This document shows positions 1 to 7,608 of a stretch of DNA of 64,000 nucleotides, piece after piece; within the stretch, counting starts at the first letter, position 1, and every line of letters starts with the position of its first letter. Below the pieces are notes generated by a model. The model was given only the letters and a program-made list of their open reading frames with translations. It ran no database searches and was not told where the DNA came from. The DNA comes from Saprospiraceae bacterium (GTDB lineage: Bacteria > Bacteroidota > Bacteroidia > Chitinophagales > Saprospiraceae): contig JANQPA010000041.1 in assembly GCA_028285545.1 (NCBI GenBank), forward strand, positions 81,287 to 145,286, given 5' to 3'. The position numbers and the translations under genes were made by a program.

Positions 1-1378
1 TTTGGCCATTAATGGTAGTAGCCTTCCCTGCATAACTTTTCAGGTTTCTGGAGCTGGTTACTACCTGAGGCATTACGATGGTTTTAGAACTAAGATGCTT
101 TAGAAATTGCTTAATCAACTTTTGAAGTGCATGAGCTTCGGGAAGGTTTTTGGCTTTGGTACCTGGTTTTTTTATCCAATGAGTGATTGCATCCGTTTTT
201 TTGCCGAGAATACCAAGGCTAATTTCTTCGGCCAAAAAGCCAAAAAGTTCATTGACAACTTTAGGGTTTTGCACATCCAGGTCTACCTGAAAAGGATAAA
301 ACTCTCTATAGAATAATACTTCCTTATCCAATCCTTTTACTGCTTTTTTCAACCAAACCGTTCCATCAACGTCTGGGAAGATGAGAATTCTTTTAGAAGT
401 GACTGAATTACCTTTGGCATCTTTTTCAGGAAGATAGAGAAATATGTCGCCGCTTTCATCTTTGCGAATTTCCTCAATATTTAAAGCTCCCCATTCTCTT
501 GGACATTTAAGATAGTATTCAAAATATTTACTATTGCCTTGAAGTGCTTTTTTAAACCATTGATGGTCAGCAGAAGTGTGGTTAAATACCAAATCTGTAG
601 CTACTCTAAATCCTCTGCGGGTAGCCTCCTTTATAAATTTTTTAAACTGTACTTCTCCTCCCAATTCTGAGGCTGGTTTATATTCAGAAATATCATATCC
701 TGCATCTCCATTGGGTGACTGGTAATGTGGGAGGATATAAATATTTTTAATACCTAGTTTATCCAGGTAATCTAACATCCTTAATAAAGTATCAAAATTA
801 CCTAGTCCATTTTCATCTGTTCCAAAATATTGGACATAGATATAATACCAGGGATCAGCATACCATTGATCAGGCAATTGTTCTAAGGCCTGCTCGACTG
901 TATGATCATTAACTTTATTGTGTTTTAATGCTTTTCGACCCTCAACCAGATGTTGAAAAAAAGATACAAAAATAGCATCTGCATCGTCTTTATTTTTAGC
1001 AAGTTCGACACATAACCGCTCAATAGTTTTAATGTTTTCATGAGTGGTGTACGATTCTTCACTCTCAGGGAAAAGAAGTTTAGACCATTTATTTTGGTGA
1101 TCAAAACAGGTTTTAATGAATTGAGCTTCTTGTTGGATTCGAATTTTTTCGTCAATAAGGTTCTTAAAAAAATCCGCCATGTTTTTTTCTATGGGGCCAG
1201 ATTTTTTTTCACTTAACTCAATTTCAACTAGTCGAAAATAATCTATGGAATGAGGGAGTTCATAATAGGATTTCAAAGACAAGATTGCCTGGAATGAAGA
1301 GTCACTTTGATAGCGCTCATAAAATTGCTGTTGTTGTTGATCAAATAATCCAGGATTCATTTGGTTCTTTTCATTCAT
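1..1378 (-). CDS. GH13 alpha-amylase-family enzyme, amylosucrase/sucrose-phosphorylase-like (C-terminus cut by window edge)
   Basis: About 459 codons read open from ATG at 1378 to the left edge with no stop, so the C-terminus lies outside. The N-terminal ~165 residues are helical. A GH13 barrel follows, with DPWYYIYVQYFGTDENGLGN near residue 170, region I as DLVFNHTS near 261 and a region II-like KTDAITHWIKKPGT near 394, followed by KNLPEAHALQKL. That last stretch resembles amylosucrases (GT..ENLPQAHAL), which transfer glucose from sucrose; sucrose phosphorylase or trehalose synthase types are alternatives. In region II the usual Arg two residues before the nucleophile Asp is Lys. No signal peptide is seen, so it is probably cytoplasmic. 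It lies 34 bp downstream of the Old Yellow Enzyme gene, probably in one operon. Family call firm; substrate uncertain. Confidence 0.85.
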   Translation of the reverse strand, partial: MNEKNQMNPGLFDQQQQQFYERYQSDSSFQAILSLKSYYELPHSIDYFRLVEIELSEKKSGPIEKNMADFFKNLIDEKIRIQQEAQFIKTCFDHQNKWSKLLFPESEESYTTHENIKTIERLCVELAKNKDDADAIFVSFFQHLVEGRKALKHNKVNDHTVEQALEQLPDQWYADPWYYIYVQYFGTDENGLGNFDTLLRMLDYLDKLGIKNIYILPHYQSPNGDAGYDISEYKPASELGGEVQFKKFIKEATRRGFRVATDLVFNHTSADHQWFKKALQGNSKYFEYYLKCPREWGALNIEEIRKDESGDIFLYLPEKDAKGNSVTSKRILIFPDVDGTVWLKKAVKGLDKEVLFYREFYPFQVDLDVQNPKVVNELFGFLAEEISLGILGKKTDAITHWIKKPGTKAKNLPEAHALQKLIKQFLKHLSSKTIVMPQVVTSSRNLKSYAGKATTINGQ

Positions 1379-1412
1379 TACTGAAAATATTAAAATAGGT
1401 ATCTATTCCGTT

Positions 1413-2624
1413 TTACCCAAAACGTTTGGCCATTCCTTTTACAAATTCAGTTTTTATCAAAAAAAGAGTATTGGATATGGGATGGTAGTCCAACTTAATA
1501 GATTTTTGTTTAGCCATTCGAAACAATTGCCTGGCATAAAAGCCTCCTTCTGCAGAATCTTCTATTTGTTTAATTCCCGTACGAATTACCAGGTTATCCA
1601 GTGACTCTTTTTTGCCTTCTAAAAAAGCCGAAATATGATTGCAATTAGTGATAAAAGGCCTAGCCATTCCAATAATATCTACATCATTGGCCTTAAGTAC
1701 TGATTCACAAAAATCATAAGTCCTCACCCCTCCTGTAATCATTAATGGCAAGCTACTGATTTGCCTTACTTTTTGGGCAAAATCTAAAAAGTAGGCTTCC
1801 CTTCTCTTAGTACTTTCTTTTTGATTTTCTTCATTCATAATAAAAAAAGCCAGCTTTTCATAAGTACCTCCCGAGATTTCCAGGAGATCAACTTTTTCCT
1901 CTTCCAGCATCTTTACAATCTGTAAAGAATCTTTTTCATCAAAACCCCCTCTTTGAAAGTCAGCGGAATTTAATTTGACCCCTATCGGAAATTCATTTCC
2001 CAATGCACTTCGGCATTCCTGAACGATCCGTCTTAATAATCGACTTCGGTTTTCCAATGACCCGCCCCACTGATCGGTCCGGAGGTTGGTTCTTGGAGAA
2101 AGAAACTGGTTCAATAGGTAGCCATGAGCAGCGTGAATTTGAATTCCATCAAAGCCAGCTTTCTTGGCCAGGGATGCTGCTTTTACGAAGCCAGAAATCA
2201 CCTTCTCAATATCTTCCTCGCTCATTGTTTTGGGTCTTCCAAATAGTCCCAAACGTTTTAGCTGGACAGCTGATGGAGCTTTGGGGTGGAAGTTGATAAA
2301 TCGACTGGTTTGCCTTCCTGAATGAGATATCTGCATCCAAAGATGCTGTCCAGGTTGAGTCATAGAAGCCCATTGCTTAAGTTCGGGGAGCCCAGATTCA
2401 TCTATAATTACTACATTACCGGCGGACTCCATGTGCATAGAATCGATCATTACATTACCAGTAATCAATAAACCAGCATTCGTATTGATCCACTGCTCAT
2501 ATAAATTAAAAATCGCCTGATTGGCTTTACCATCCTTATTACTCAAACGCTCTGTCATAGCAGCTTTGGCTAGTCGATTTTTTAAGGTAGCCCCACAAGG
2601 TAAAACAAAGGAGGTATTCAGCAT
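1413..2624 (-). CDS. Old Yellow Enzyme family NADH:flavin oxidoreductase
   Basis: A 403-aa flavin enzyme of the OYE/NemA class: an FMN-binding TIM barrel that reduces activated C=C bonds, enones or nitro compounds with NAD(P)H. The family signature is clear as HAAHGYLLNQFLSPRTN followed by RTDQWGGSLENRSRLL (around residues 165-195), with active-site His in IQIHAAHGY. The C-terminal phosphate-binding part appears as MITGGVRT...IIGMARPFI. Length is normal for the single-domain subfamily, without the 2,4-dienoyl-CoA reductase C-terminal domain. No signal peptide. ATG at 2624 directly abuts the TAA (2627-2625) of the upstream hydrolase, so the two are probably translationally coupled. The physiological substrate cannot be told. 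Confidence 0.9.
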   Translation of the reverse strand: MLNTSFVLPCGATLKNRLAKAAMTERLSNKDGKANQAIFNLYEQWINTNAGLLITGNVMIDSMHMESAGNVVIIDESGLPELKQWASMTQPGQHLWMQISHSGRQTSRFINFHPKAPSAVQLKRLGLFGRPKTMSEEDIEKVISGFVKAASLAKKAGFDGIQIHAAHGYLLNQFLSPRTNLRTDQWGGSLENRSRLLRRIVQECRSALGNEFPIGVKLNSADFQRGGFDEKDSLQIVKMLEEEKVDLLEISGGTYEKLAFFIMNEENQKESTKRREAYFLDFAQKVRQISSLPLMITGGVRTYDFCESVLKANDVDIIGMARPFITNCNHISAFLEGKKESLDNLVIRTGIKQIEDSAEGGFYARQLFRMAKQKSIKLDYHPISNTLFLIKTEFVKGMAKRFG

Positions 2625-3500
2625 TTATGTGTTTTTTTCAATGAATTCAAAAAAATGCAATAGTGTTTTTTCAGGTGCCTCCGTTTGAGGATAATGACCG
2701 ATGGCATCTAAAATTATTACATCAGATTCTGGAACTAGTTCAATGTACCTTTCCGCCAAATGTCTTCCTGAGACTGGATCAAGTGCTCCATCGATTAACC
2801 TCATGGGAATGGGGGATTCCAGAAGTGCTCCTACCCATCGATCACGATATTGTTTCCTTTCCTTCATATATCGAATCAATTTATGAAAAACAGGCTGACC
2901 ATTGTTGTATTCAATGAGAGCATAAAATTCGTCGATTTCTTTACTGGTGGCTTGCGTATCTGGCCCAAAGATCTTTGAAAAATTTCTCCTCAACATATTT
3001 TTGTTTAAAAAGGGAGTTAGAAGAGAGCCGAATGGACTAACGAGTAATTTTTGGATGGCCCTAGGTTGATGAGATTCGGGAAACAGACCTCCATTCAGGA
3101 AACAAACAGATAAAATTTCAAAAGGAGATTTTTTACTTTCCCGTCTTTCAATATAACGGGCTAATAATTCCTGGGCTACGGTATCGCCATAATCATGAGC
3201 AAGAATGTGTACCTCCGAAAAACCTTGAGCCTGTATTATGGCTTCAATAAGATCTGCCTGATCAAGGATGCTGTAGGAATAGCTTGCGGGTTTATCCGAA
3301 AAACCGAAACCAATAAAATCAGGAGCAATTACCTCAAAGCGATCGCACAAAGCAGGCCAGATCTTATTCCAATCCCAGGAGGCAGTAGGGAATCCATGGA
3401 GTAAAAGTAAGGCAGAGCCATTTCCTTCTCGTCTGAAAAAAATGTTATGAGCTTGTTTATATCGGAAGAAATCTCCTTTTTCTTTCCAATCCGCAAACAT
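2625..3500 (-). CDS. alpha/beta hydrolase, MEST/epoxide-hydrolase-like
   Basis: A 291-aa alpha/beta-hydrolase. The oxyanion motif is LLLHGFPTASWDWNKIW, followed by VIAPDFIGFGFSDKP. The nucleophile elbow is HDYGDTVAQELLARY, with Asp as nucleophile as in epoxide hydrolases and haloalkane dehalogenases. The C-terminal acid and His appear as GALDPVSG and IGHYPQTE. The stretches LNGGLFPESHQPRAIQKLL, FGPDTQ and RDRWVGALL match vertebrate MEST (PEG1), whose reaction is unsettled, far better than dehalogenases as I recall those sequences. It heads the run hydrolase-OYE-GH13. No signal peptide, so cytoplasmic or membrane-associated. Family call strong; substrate unknown. Confidence 0.85.
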   Translation of the reverse strand: MFADWKEKGDFFRYKQAHNIFFRREGNGSALLLLHGFPTASWDWNKIWPALCDRFEVIAPDFIGFGFSDKPASYSYSILDQADLIEAIIQAQGFSEVHILAHDYGDTVAQELLARYIERRESKKSPFEILSVCFLNGGLFPESHQPRAIQKLLVSPFGSLLTPFLNKNMLRRNFSKIFGPDTQATSKEIDEFYALIEYNNGQPVFHKLIRYMKERKQYRDRWVGALLESPIPMRLIDGALDPVSGRHLAERYIELVPESDVIILDAIGHYPQTEAPEKTLLHFFEFIEKNT

Positions 3501-3562
3501 TCTTGATGATTTATTAAGCTAATTGGATTAAAAAAGAAAGATAGGAAATAATCGACTGCTTC

Positions 3563-4498
3563 TTAAGTTTTGGACCGAAATAAAGAGGCGATAATACCTG
3601 TAGCTAAGGAAACAAAGATGACTCCCAGCGATAGCCATTCCGGAAAATGTACGGTATGGATAAGAATCATTTTGACTCCAACAAAAGCCAGGATGAATAC
3701 CAGACTGTATTTGAGAAGATGGAATTTATCCAGCATAGATGCCAAAACAAAATACAGTGACCTCAATCCCAGGATGGCAAATATATTTGAACTAAAAACT
3801 AAAAAAGGGTCTGTAGTGATGGCCAAAATTGCAGGAATACTGTCTATTGCAAATAGTACGTCTGTAGTTTCTACCACCAGTAGGGCAATAAAAAGAGGGG
3901 TTGCAGCCCGGTATTTCCCTTTACGGACAAAGAACTTGTTGCCTACAAAACGATTAACCACAGGGAAAAATCTCTTAACCAGCTTTACAAGAGGGTTTCT
4001 TCGTGGATCGACCTCCTTGTCGTCAGAGAACAACATTTTATAGGCCGAGTATAATAAAAGCAATCCAAATAAATAGGTCATAAAGGAGAACCTATTAATA
4101 AGCACAACCCCCAGAACGATCATTATCGCTCTAAAAAAGATGGCTCCCAGTATACCCCAGAAAAGTACCCTGTGCTGATAGGCTTTGGGAATTCCGAAAT
4201 AGGTGAAAATAACGGCAATAACAAAAATATTGTCAAGGCTGAGAGATAACTCGATTACATAGCCTGTCAGATAATCAAGTACCGCCTGCTGCGGGGTAAG
4301 ATTATTAATATTTTCAGTGAGCCCTTGTTGGTATACTTGATAAATTACCCCACTAAAGGCTAAAGACACCGAAACCCAAACCATTGTCCAATTGATTGCT
4401 TCCTTAGTGGATACCGCATGAGGGTTTTTGTGAAATACCCCCAGATCAAGTGCCAAAAAAATAACAATCAAAATAATAAAAGCAATCCAAACAAACAT
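3563..4498 (-). CDS. TerC/Alx-family integral membrane protein
   Basis: A 311-aa polytopic membrane protein with about eight or nine hydrophobic segments. TerC-family acidic motifs inside the membrane are present: LALDLGVF near the N-terminus, ELSLSLDNIFVIAVIF near residue 90 and VVETTDVLFAIDSIPAILA near residue 210. Characterised members (Alx, MeeF, MeeY) export Mn2+, and older names link the family to tellurite resistance. Length is normal. I saw no convincing yybP-ykoY riboswitch in the 5' region, although that element often precedes this family in other phyla. It stands alone, 62 bp upstream of the start of the MEST-like hydrolase gene on the same strand. Confidence 0.9.
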   Translation of the reverse strand: MFVWIAFIILIVIFLALDLGVFHKNPHAVSTKEAINWTMVWVSVSLAFSGVIYQVYQQGLTENINNLTPQQAVLDYLTGYVIELSLSLDNIFVIAVIFTYFGIPKAYQHRVLFWGILGAIFFRAIMIVLGVVLINRFSFMTYLFGLLLLYSAYKMLFSDDKEVDPRRNPLVKLVKRFFPVVNRFVGNKFFVRKGKYRAATPLFIALLVVETTDVLFAIDSIPAILAITTDPFLVFSSNIFAILGLRSLYFVLASMLDKFHLLKYSLVFILAFVGVKMILIHTVHFPEWLSLGVIFVSLATGIIASLFRSKT

Positions 4499-5051
4499 TC
4501 TTCCCTTTTTATCCTTGTAAGCTTTTCAAACCTTCTTTTACAATAATTATAGACCTTGTTTAAAGCTTACTTCATTTCTCCAACAAATCAGTCGAATTTA
4601 TTAAAAGCACGAAATTAACATAATTCGTAATAGGACAAAAATAAATATAATCAAGCCATTTTAAGTATGACATGTTTATAATCCCTTTAAAATGCGTTTT
4701 CCTCGACGATTGACACATTTTTTTAGATGATGCTGGTTAAAAGATATATAATGACTAGCAATCATCCGATATACGGCAGATCCGAAGCTGAAAAAGAAAG
4801 TATCCCATCTAAACAAGGAATAATTAATCCTTAAAAAAGCATCTTTATTTCACGATGAAATACAAGTCTTCCACGACAATCTCTACACCAGACCAAGAGC
4901 TTTTCAAAGGCTAATATATATTGGCTGAAACTTGTTGAGTTCAGTGTTCAGTGTTTAAGGAATCATTTATACTCAGAGCAATTCAAGTATAAACCATATT
5001 TCATTTGCCATTCACCCGATGGTTATGAATACCATCTAAAAAAACAATGAT
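4499..5051. other. Intergenic region between TerC and Ere-like genes
   Basis: 553 bp between two divergently transcribed genes. It must hold both promoters, but no sequence matches the Bacteroidota -33/-7 pattern well enough to name. The right third has coding-like composition and is listed separately as a possible gene remnant (4855-5050). I see no RNA gene or long repeat. Confidence 0.5.
4855..5050 (+). pseudogene. Possible small degraded gene (frameshifted ORF)
   Basis: ATG at 4855 opens MKYKSSTTISTPDQELFKG and then stops at TAA 4912-4914. The +1 frame is open from 4859 to a TGA at 5048-5050 and reads convincingly as protein after position 4922, for example LVEFSVQCLRNHLY and YKPYFICHSPDGYEYHLKKQ. 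That frame has no ATG. A single indel near 4910 would join the two into a protein of about 64 aa, so this may be a broken gene, a sequencing error or chance. It ends 1 bp before the ATG of the Ere-like gene. No family recognised. Confidence 0.25.
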
Positions 5052-6203
5052 ATGTTTAGCAAGGCAACGCTTATCCTTAGCTTCATTTTAACCTCTATAA
5101 TTTCAATAAAAGCACAAACACCGTCAATTATCCACAATATCAATCATATTGGAATTCTCAAAGAAGACAATTTTGAGGATCTGGAGCCTTTGGGTGAAGC
5201 AATAGGTGCATATCAGATGGTCGCCTTAGAAGATTGGGCCAGTGCCACTGACGGATCAACTTATGAAGCGATTGGAAGAATTATGGCCTACCTCCACCAA
5301 GAAAAAGGTTTTGATATGATATTGTGGCCCATCGGACTTTTTGAAGGACAGTTAATGCAGGAAGCTTTTGAGGCAAATAATAAAAAAGAGGCCTTACTTA
5401 ATTTATATAGAGTGTGGAAGGAAAGCGTAGCTATAAATGAGTTAGCGGATTATATCATAGCCAGCCAAAAATCTGGTAAAACACTAGAAGTAATGGGAGC
5501 AAGCTGTCAGTTTCATGCTTATTCCAAGGATCAATTATTTTCCTATTTTAATGATCCACGCAGCAGTGACATCTTCAATACGCTAAATTCTGATGAAAGC
5601 AATCTGTTTTGGAAATATTGGAATCGCCATAAGCGTCTCAAAAACCTGACAAAAGATGAATTGATTCAATTGAAAACACTAGCTGAAAAATTAAACCAGC
5701 ACAAAACTCAATCTTCTCTTTCCACACAAATTGTAAAAAACATTTCCTGGTTTGTAGAATTAGAGCTCATCAGAGGACATTATCCTGCCAATCAACTTGA
5801 ATCTGCAGCCAGTAGTTGGAGAAGGGAAACAACTATTAAAAACCTTGATTGGCTTTTCAAGAATAAGCTAAAAGATAAAAAAATTCTCCTTTTTGGGTAT
5901 TGGTCTGAACTTCAGGAAAAGCTAGGTGAAGAAATTTTCACCATTGGTTTTACTGCTTACCAAGGAGCTACTGGCCGCCCTGGGCAAGATGCCAAACCCT
6001 TGGCACCAGCAAAAGAAAACAGCCTGGAATACCAGTTGCATCAGAATAAACAAGCTTATCAGCTTTATTTCCCACAAGAGGATGAAGTTTATTTTCCATC
6101 GGAAAGACTAAAGAAGAATGGCAAAAATGCTTTCCAGGCAATATTTTTTATTGATCAGGCATTTCCTAATAAAAAAATAGAGGCTTCTGTCCCTAAAAAT
6201 TAA
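5052..6203 (+). CDS. Secreted erythromycin-esterase-like protein, catalytic residues missing (probable pseudoenzyme)
   Basis: A 383-aa protein with an N-terminal signal peptide (cleavage near SIKAQ, residue 22). The fold resembles the erythromycin esterase (Ere) superfamily: YEAIGRIMAYLHQEKGFDMI (71-90), then LWPIGLFEG where the family has a W/F-E-S-G motif, and a later segment KKILLFGYWSEL...EEIFTIGFTAYQG where the family has WAHNxH. Family members carry GE..HG around residues 58-68; here the stretch is ALEDWASATDGS, so the Glu and His are absent. The Glu of the second motif and the His of the third are also gone. It is therefore unlikely to hydrolyse macrolides by the known mechanism and may be a binding protein or a different enzyme. 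Its 3' end overlaps the convergent GNAT gene by 11 bp. Confidence 0.65.
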   Translation: MFSKATLILSFILTSIISIKAQTPSIIHNINHIGILKEDNFEDLEPLGEAIGAYQMVALEDWASATDGSTYEAIGRIMAYLHQEKGFDMILWPIGLFEGQLMQEAFEANNKKEALLNLYRVWKESVAINELADYIIASQKSGKTLEVMGASCQFHAYSKDQLFSYFNDPRSSDIFNTLNSDESNLFWKYWNRHKRLKNLTKDELIQLKTLAEKLNQHKTQSSLSTQIVKNISWFVELELIRGHYPANQLESAASSWRRETTIKNLDWLFKNKLKDKKILLFGYWSELQEKLGEEIFTIGFTAYQGATGRPGQDAKPLAPAKENSLEYQLHQNKQAYQLYFPQEDEVYFPSERLKKNGKNAFQAIFFIDQAFPNKKIEASVPKN

Positions 6204-6630
6204 TCTGGCAAACCATTATATCTCTTTCAATATGAGCTTGTTTTTTCTCATAAAATTCGATTGCATTATGGTTGTGCCGACTTACCTCCCAGCGCACTCT
6301 TGTACAATCGGATTCTTGAGCCAGCTGAATTATTTGGTCGAACAAGGTTGTCCCTATTCCTTTTCCCCTCCAAGATTCTTTTACGACCAGGTCGTCCAGA
6401 TATATAGATTTGCCAGTCCATGAGAAATAGGCATAGAAATAGGTAGCTATACCTACTATTTCACCCTCTGGGCTTTCAGCTACCAGGCAATTAAACAGGG
6501 ATTCATCTTTTTTCAGTTGAACAGATGAAATTTTTACAGCCTCAAGGGCATTCATTGAATTAGCTAATTGCTTTATCAGTTGAAGAATTTCTTCATGGTC
6601 TTTAGAAGTGCTTTTTCTTATTTTTATCAT
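6193..6630 (-). CDS. GNAT-family N-acetyltransferase
   Basis: A 145-aa single-domain GNAT enzyme that would transfer acetyl from acetyl-CoA to an amine. It starts IRKSTSKDHEEILQLIKQLA, and the acetyl-CoA pyrophosphate-binding loop is VKESWRGKGIGTTLFDQI (the Q/RxxGxG/A motif as RGKGIG). The closing segment RWEVSRHNHNAIEFYEKKQA is the usual GNAT motif B, most like the diamine/spermidine N-acetyltransferase (SAT-type) subgroup. Start ATG at 6630 gives a standard length. Stands alone; acceptor substrate unknown. Confidence 0.88.
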   Translation of the reverse strand: MIKIRKSTSKDHEEILQLIKQLANSMNALEAVKISSVQLKKDESLFNCLVAESPEGEIVGIATYFYAYFSWTGKSIYLDDLVVKESWRGKGIGTTLFDQIIQLAQESDCTRVRWEVSRHNHNAIEFYEKKQAHIERDIMVCQINF

Positions 6631-6753
6631 TATAGTTTATTTGCTATTTTTTATACTCTTAAATGTTTATCAGTGTATAATGATTAAAAAAAACTAGAGA
6701 GAAAGTTCCTGAACATAAAAAATATCCCTAAGGATGAAAAGGGAGTTTATTAT

Positions 6754-7494
6754 ATGGTTTTTATGGTGGTTAGCCTAGCAGCCATCTCCTTTTTTTGCCA
6801 GAGATATTACAAGCTGTCGCAGACGGGAGCTCATTTTAATTTTTCGGTTGAAATACCTCGAATTTTTGTCAATTTTGGGATGTTTGTATTATTGGTTCCC
6901 TTTGTATTATGGGTAGCAAAGAAGGCTTCCAATAAGCTTAAACGAAGGATTATCATTTATCCAATCTCTTTTATTGTTTATTATTTTCTTTACCTGGCAG
7001 GAATAAAACTCATCCAGTTTTTGTTAAGTGGCGGTCAAGATGTAGAGATCATTCGTAATGTAAAAAAACTAACCATCAACTTTTTACATATCGCAACAAT
7101 AATATTCACGGCTACTCTTTTTGTAAGTTCCAGAATGATTAAAAACAGAAAAAAAACCACTCCACAAATTCTTCTAAAAACACTCAAAGGAGAAAAGCTA
7201 ATAGTTAAGCAAGAAGACATTATTTATATTCAAAGTGAAGATCATTATCAGAAGATATTTATCGAAGGTGATTTTTTTTATGTTCGTATGACAATGACCG
7301 GATTATCACAAAAATTAGATCCAGATCTATTTAAAAGAGTGCATCGATCATCGATTATTAATACTAAAAAAATTAAAGGCATTATTTCTGGAAAAAATGG
7401 GGATTTACATCTCAAATTGAGTAATGATCAAATGGTTAAGGTCAGCAAAACCTATAAAAATGAAGTTAAGACTTATATTAAATCCTTTGGATAA
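6754..7494 (+). CDS. Membrane-anchored LytTR-domain transcription regulator
   Basis: A 246-aa protein. The first ~130 residues contain about four hydrophobic helices (VFMVVSLAAISFF, FVLLVPFVLWVA, ISFIVYYFLYLAGI, IATIIFTATLFVSS). The C-terminal ~100 residues form a LytTR DNA-binding domain: VKQEDIIYIQSEDHYQKIF, LFKRVHRSSIINTKKI. No receiver domain precedes it, so it is a one-component membrane regulator. The frame stays open upstream to a stop at 6694, and the extra residues (PKDEKGVYY) look protein-like, so translation might begin at a non-ATG codon such as CTG 6709. It precedes the TonB receptor by 114 bp on the same strand and may control it, though this is only proximity. Confidence 0.85.
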   Translation: MVFMVVSLAAISFFCQRYYKLSQTGAHFNFSVEIPRIFVNFGMFVLLVPFVLWVAKKASNKLKRRIIIYPISFIVYYFLYLAGIKLIQFLLSGGQDVEIIRNVKKLTINFLHIATIIFTATLFVSSRMIKNRKKTTPQILLKTLKGEKLIVKQEDIIYIQSEDHYQKIFIEGDFFYVRMTMTGLSQKLDPDLFKRVHRSSIINTKKIKGIISGKNGDLHLKLSNDQMVKVSKTYKNEVKTYIKSFG

Positions 7495-7608
7495 GCCTTC
7501 ATTTACGACAAAAAAACAGTATTACACACTTTTATATTATTTTCTTCTGATGAATTGCAACAAGATTAAGCATATTGGCACCTAACTGTTATACAGAATT
7601 AAATCACC

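Noticed and set aside
925..1155. 76-codon minus-strand ORF
   Set aside because: It lies inside the GH13 gene, which is open through this region in another frame.
4499..4620. Possible yybP-ykoY manganese riboswitch before the TerC gene
   Set aside because: The conserved loops of that riboswitch were not found; only AT-rich sequence is present.
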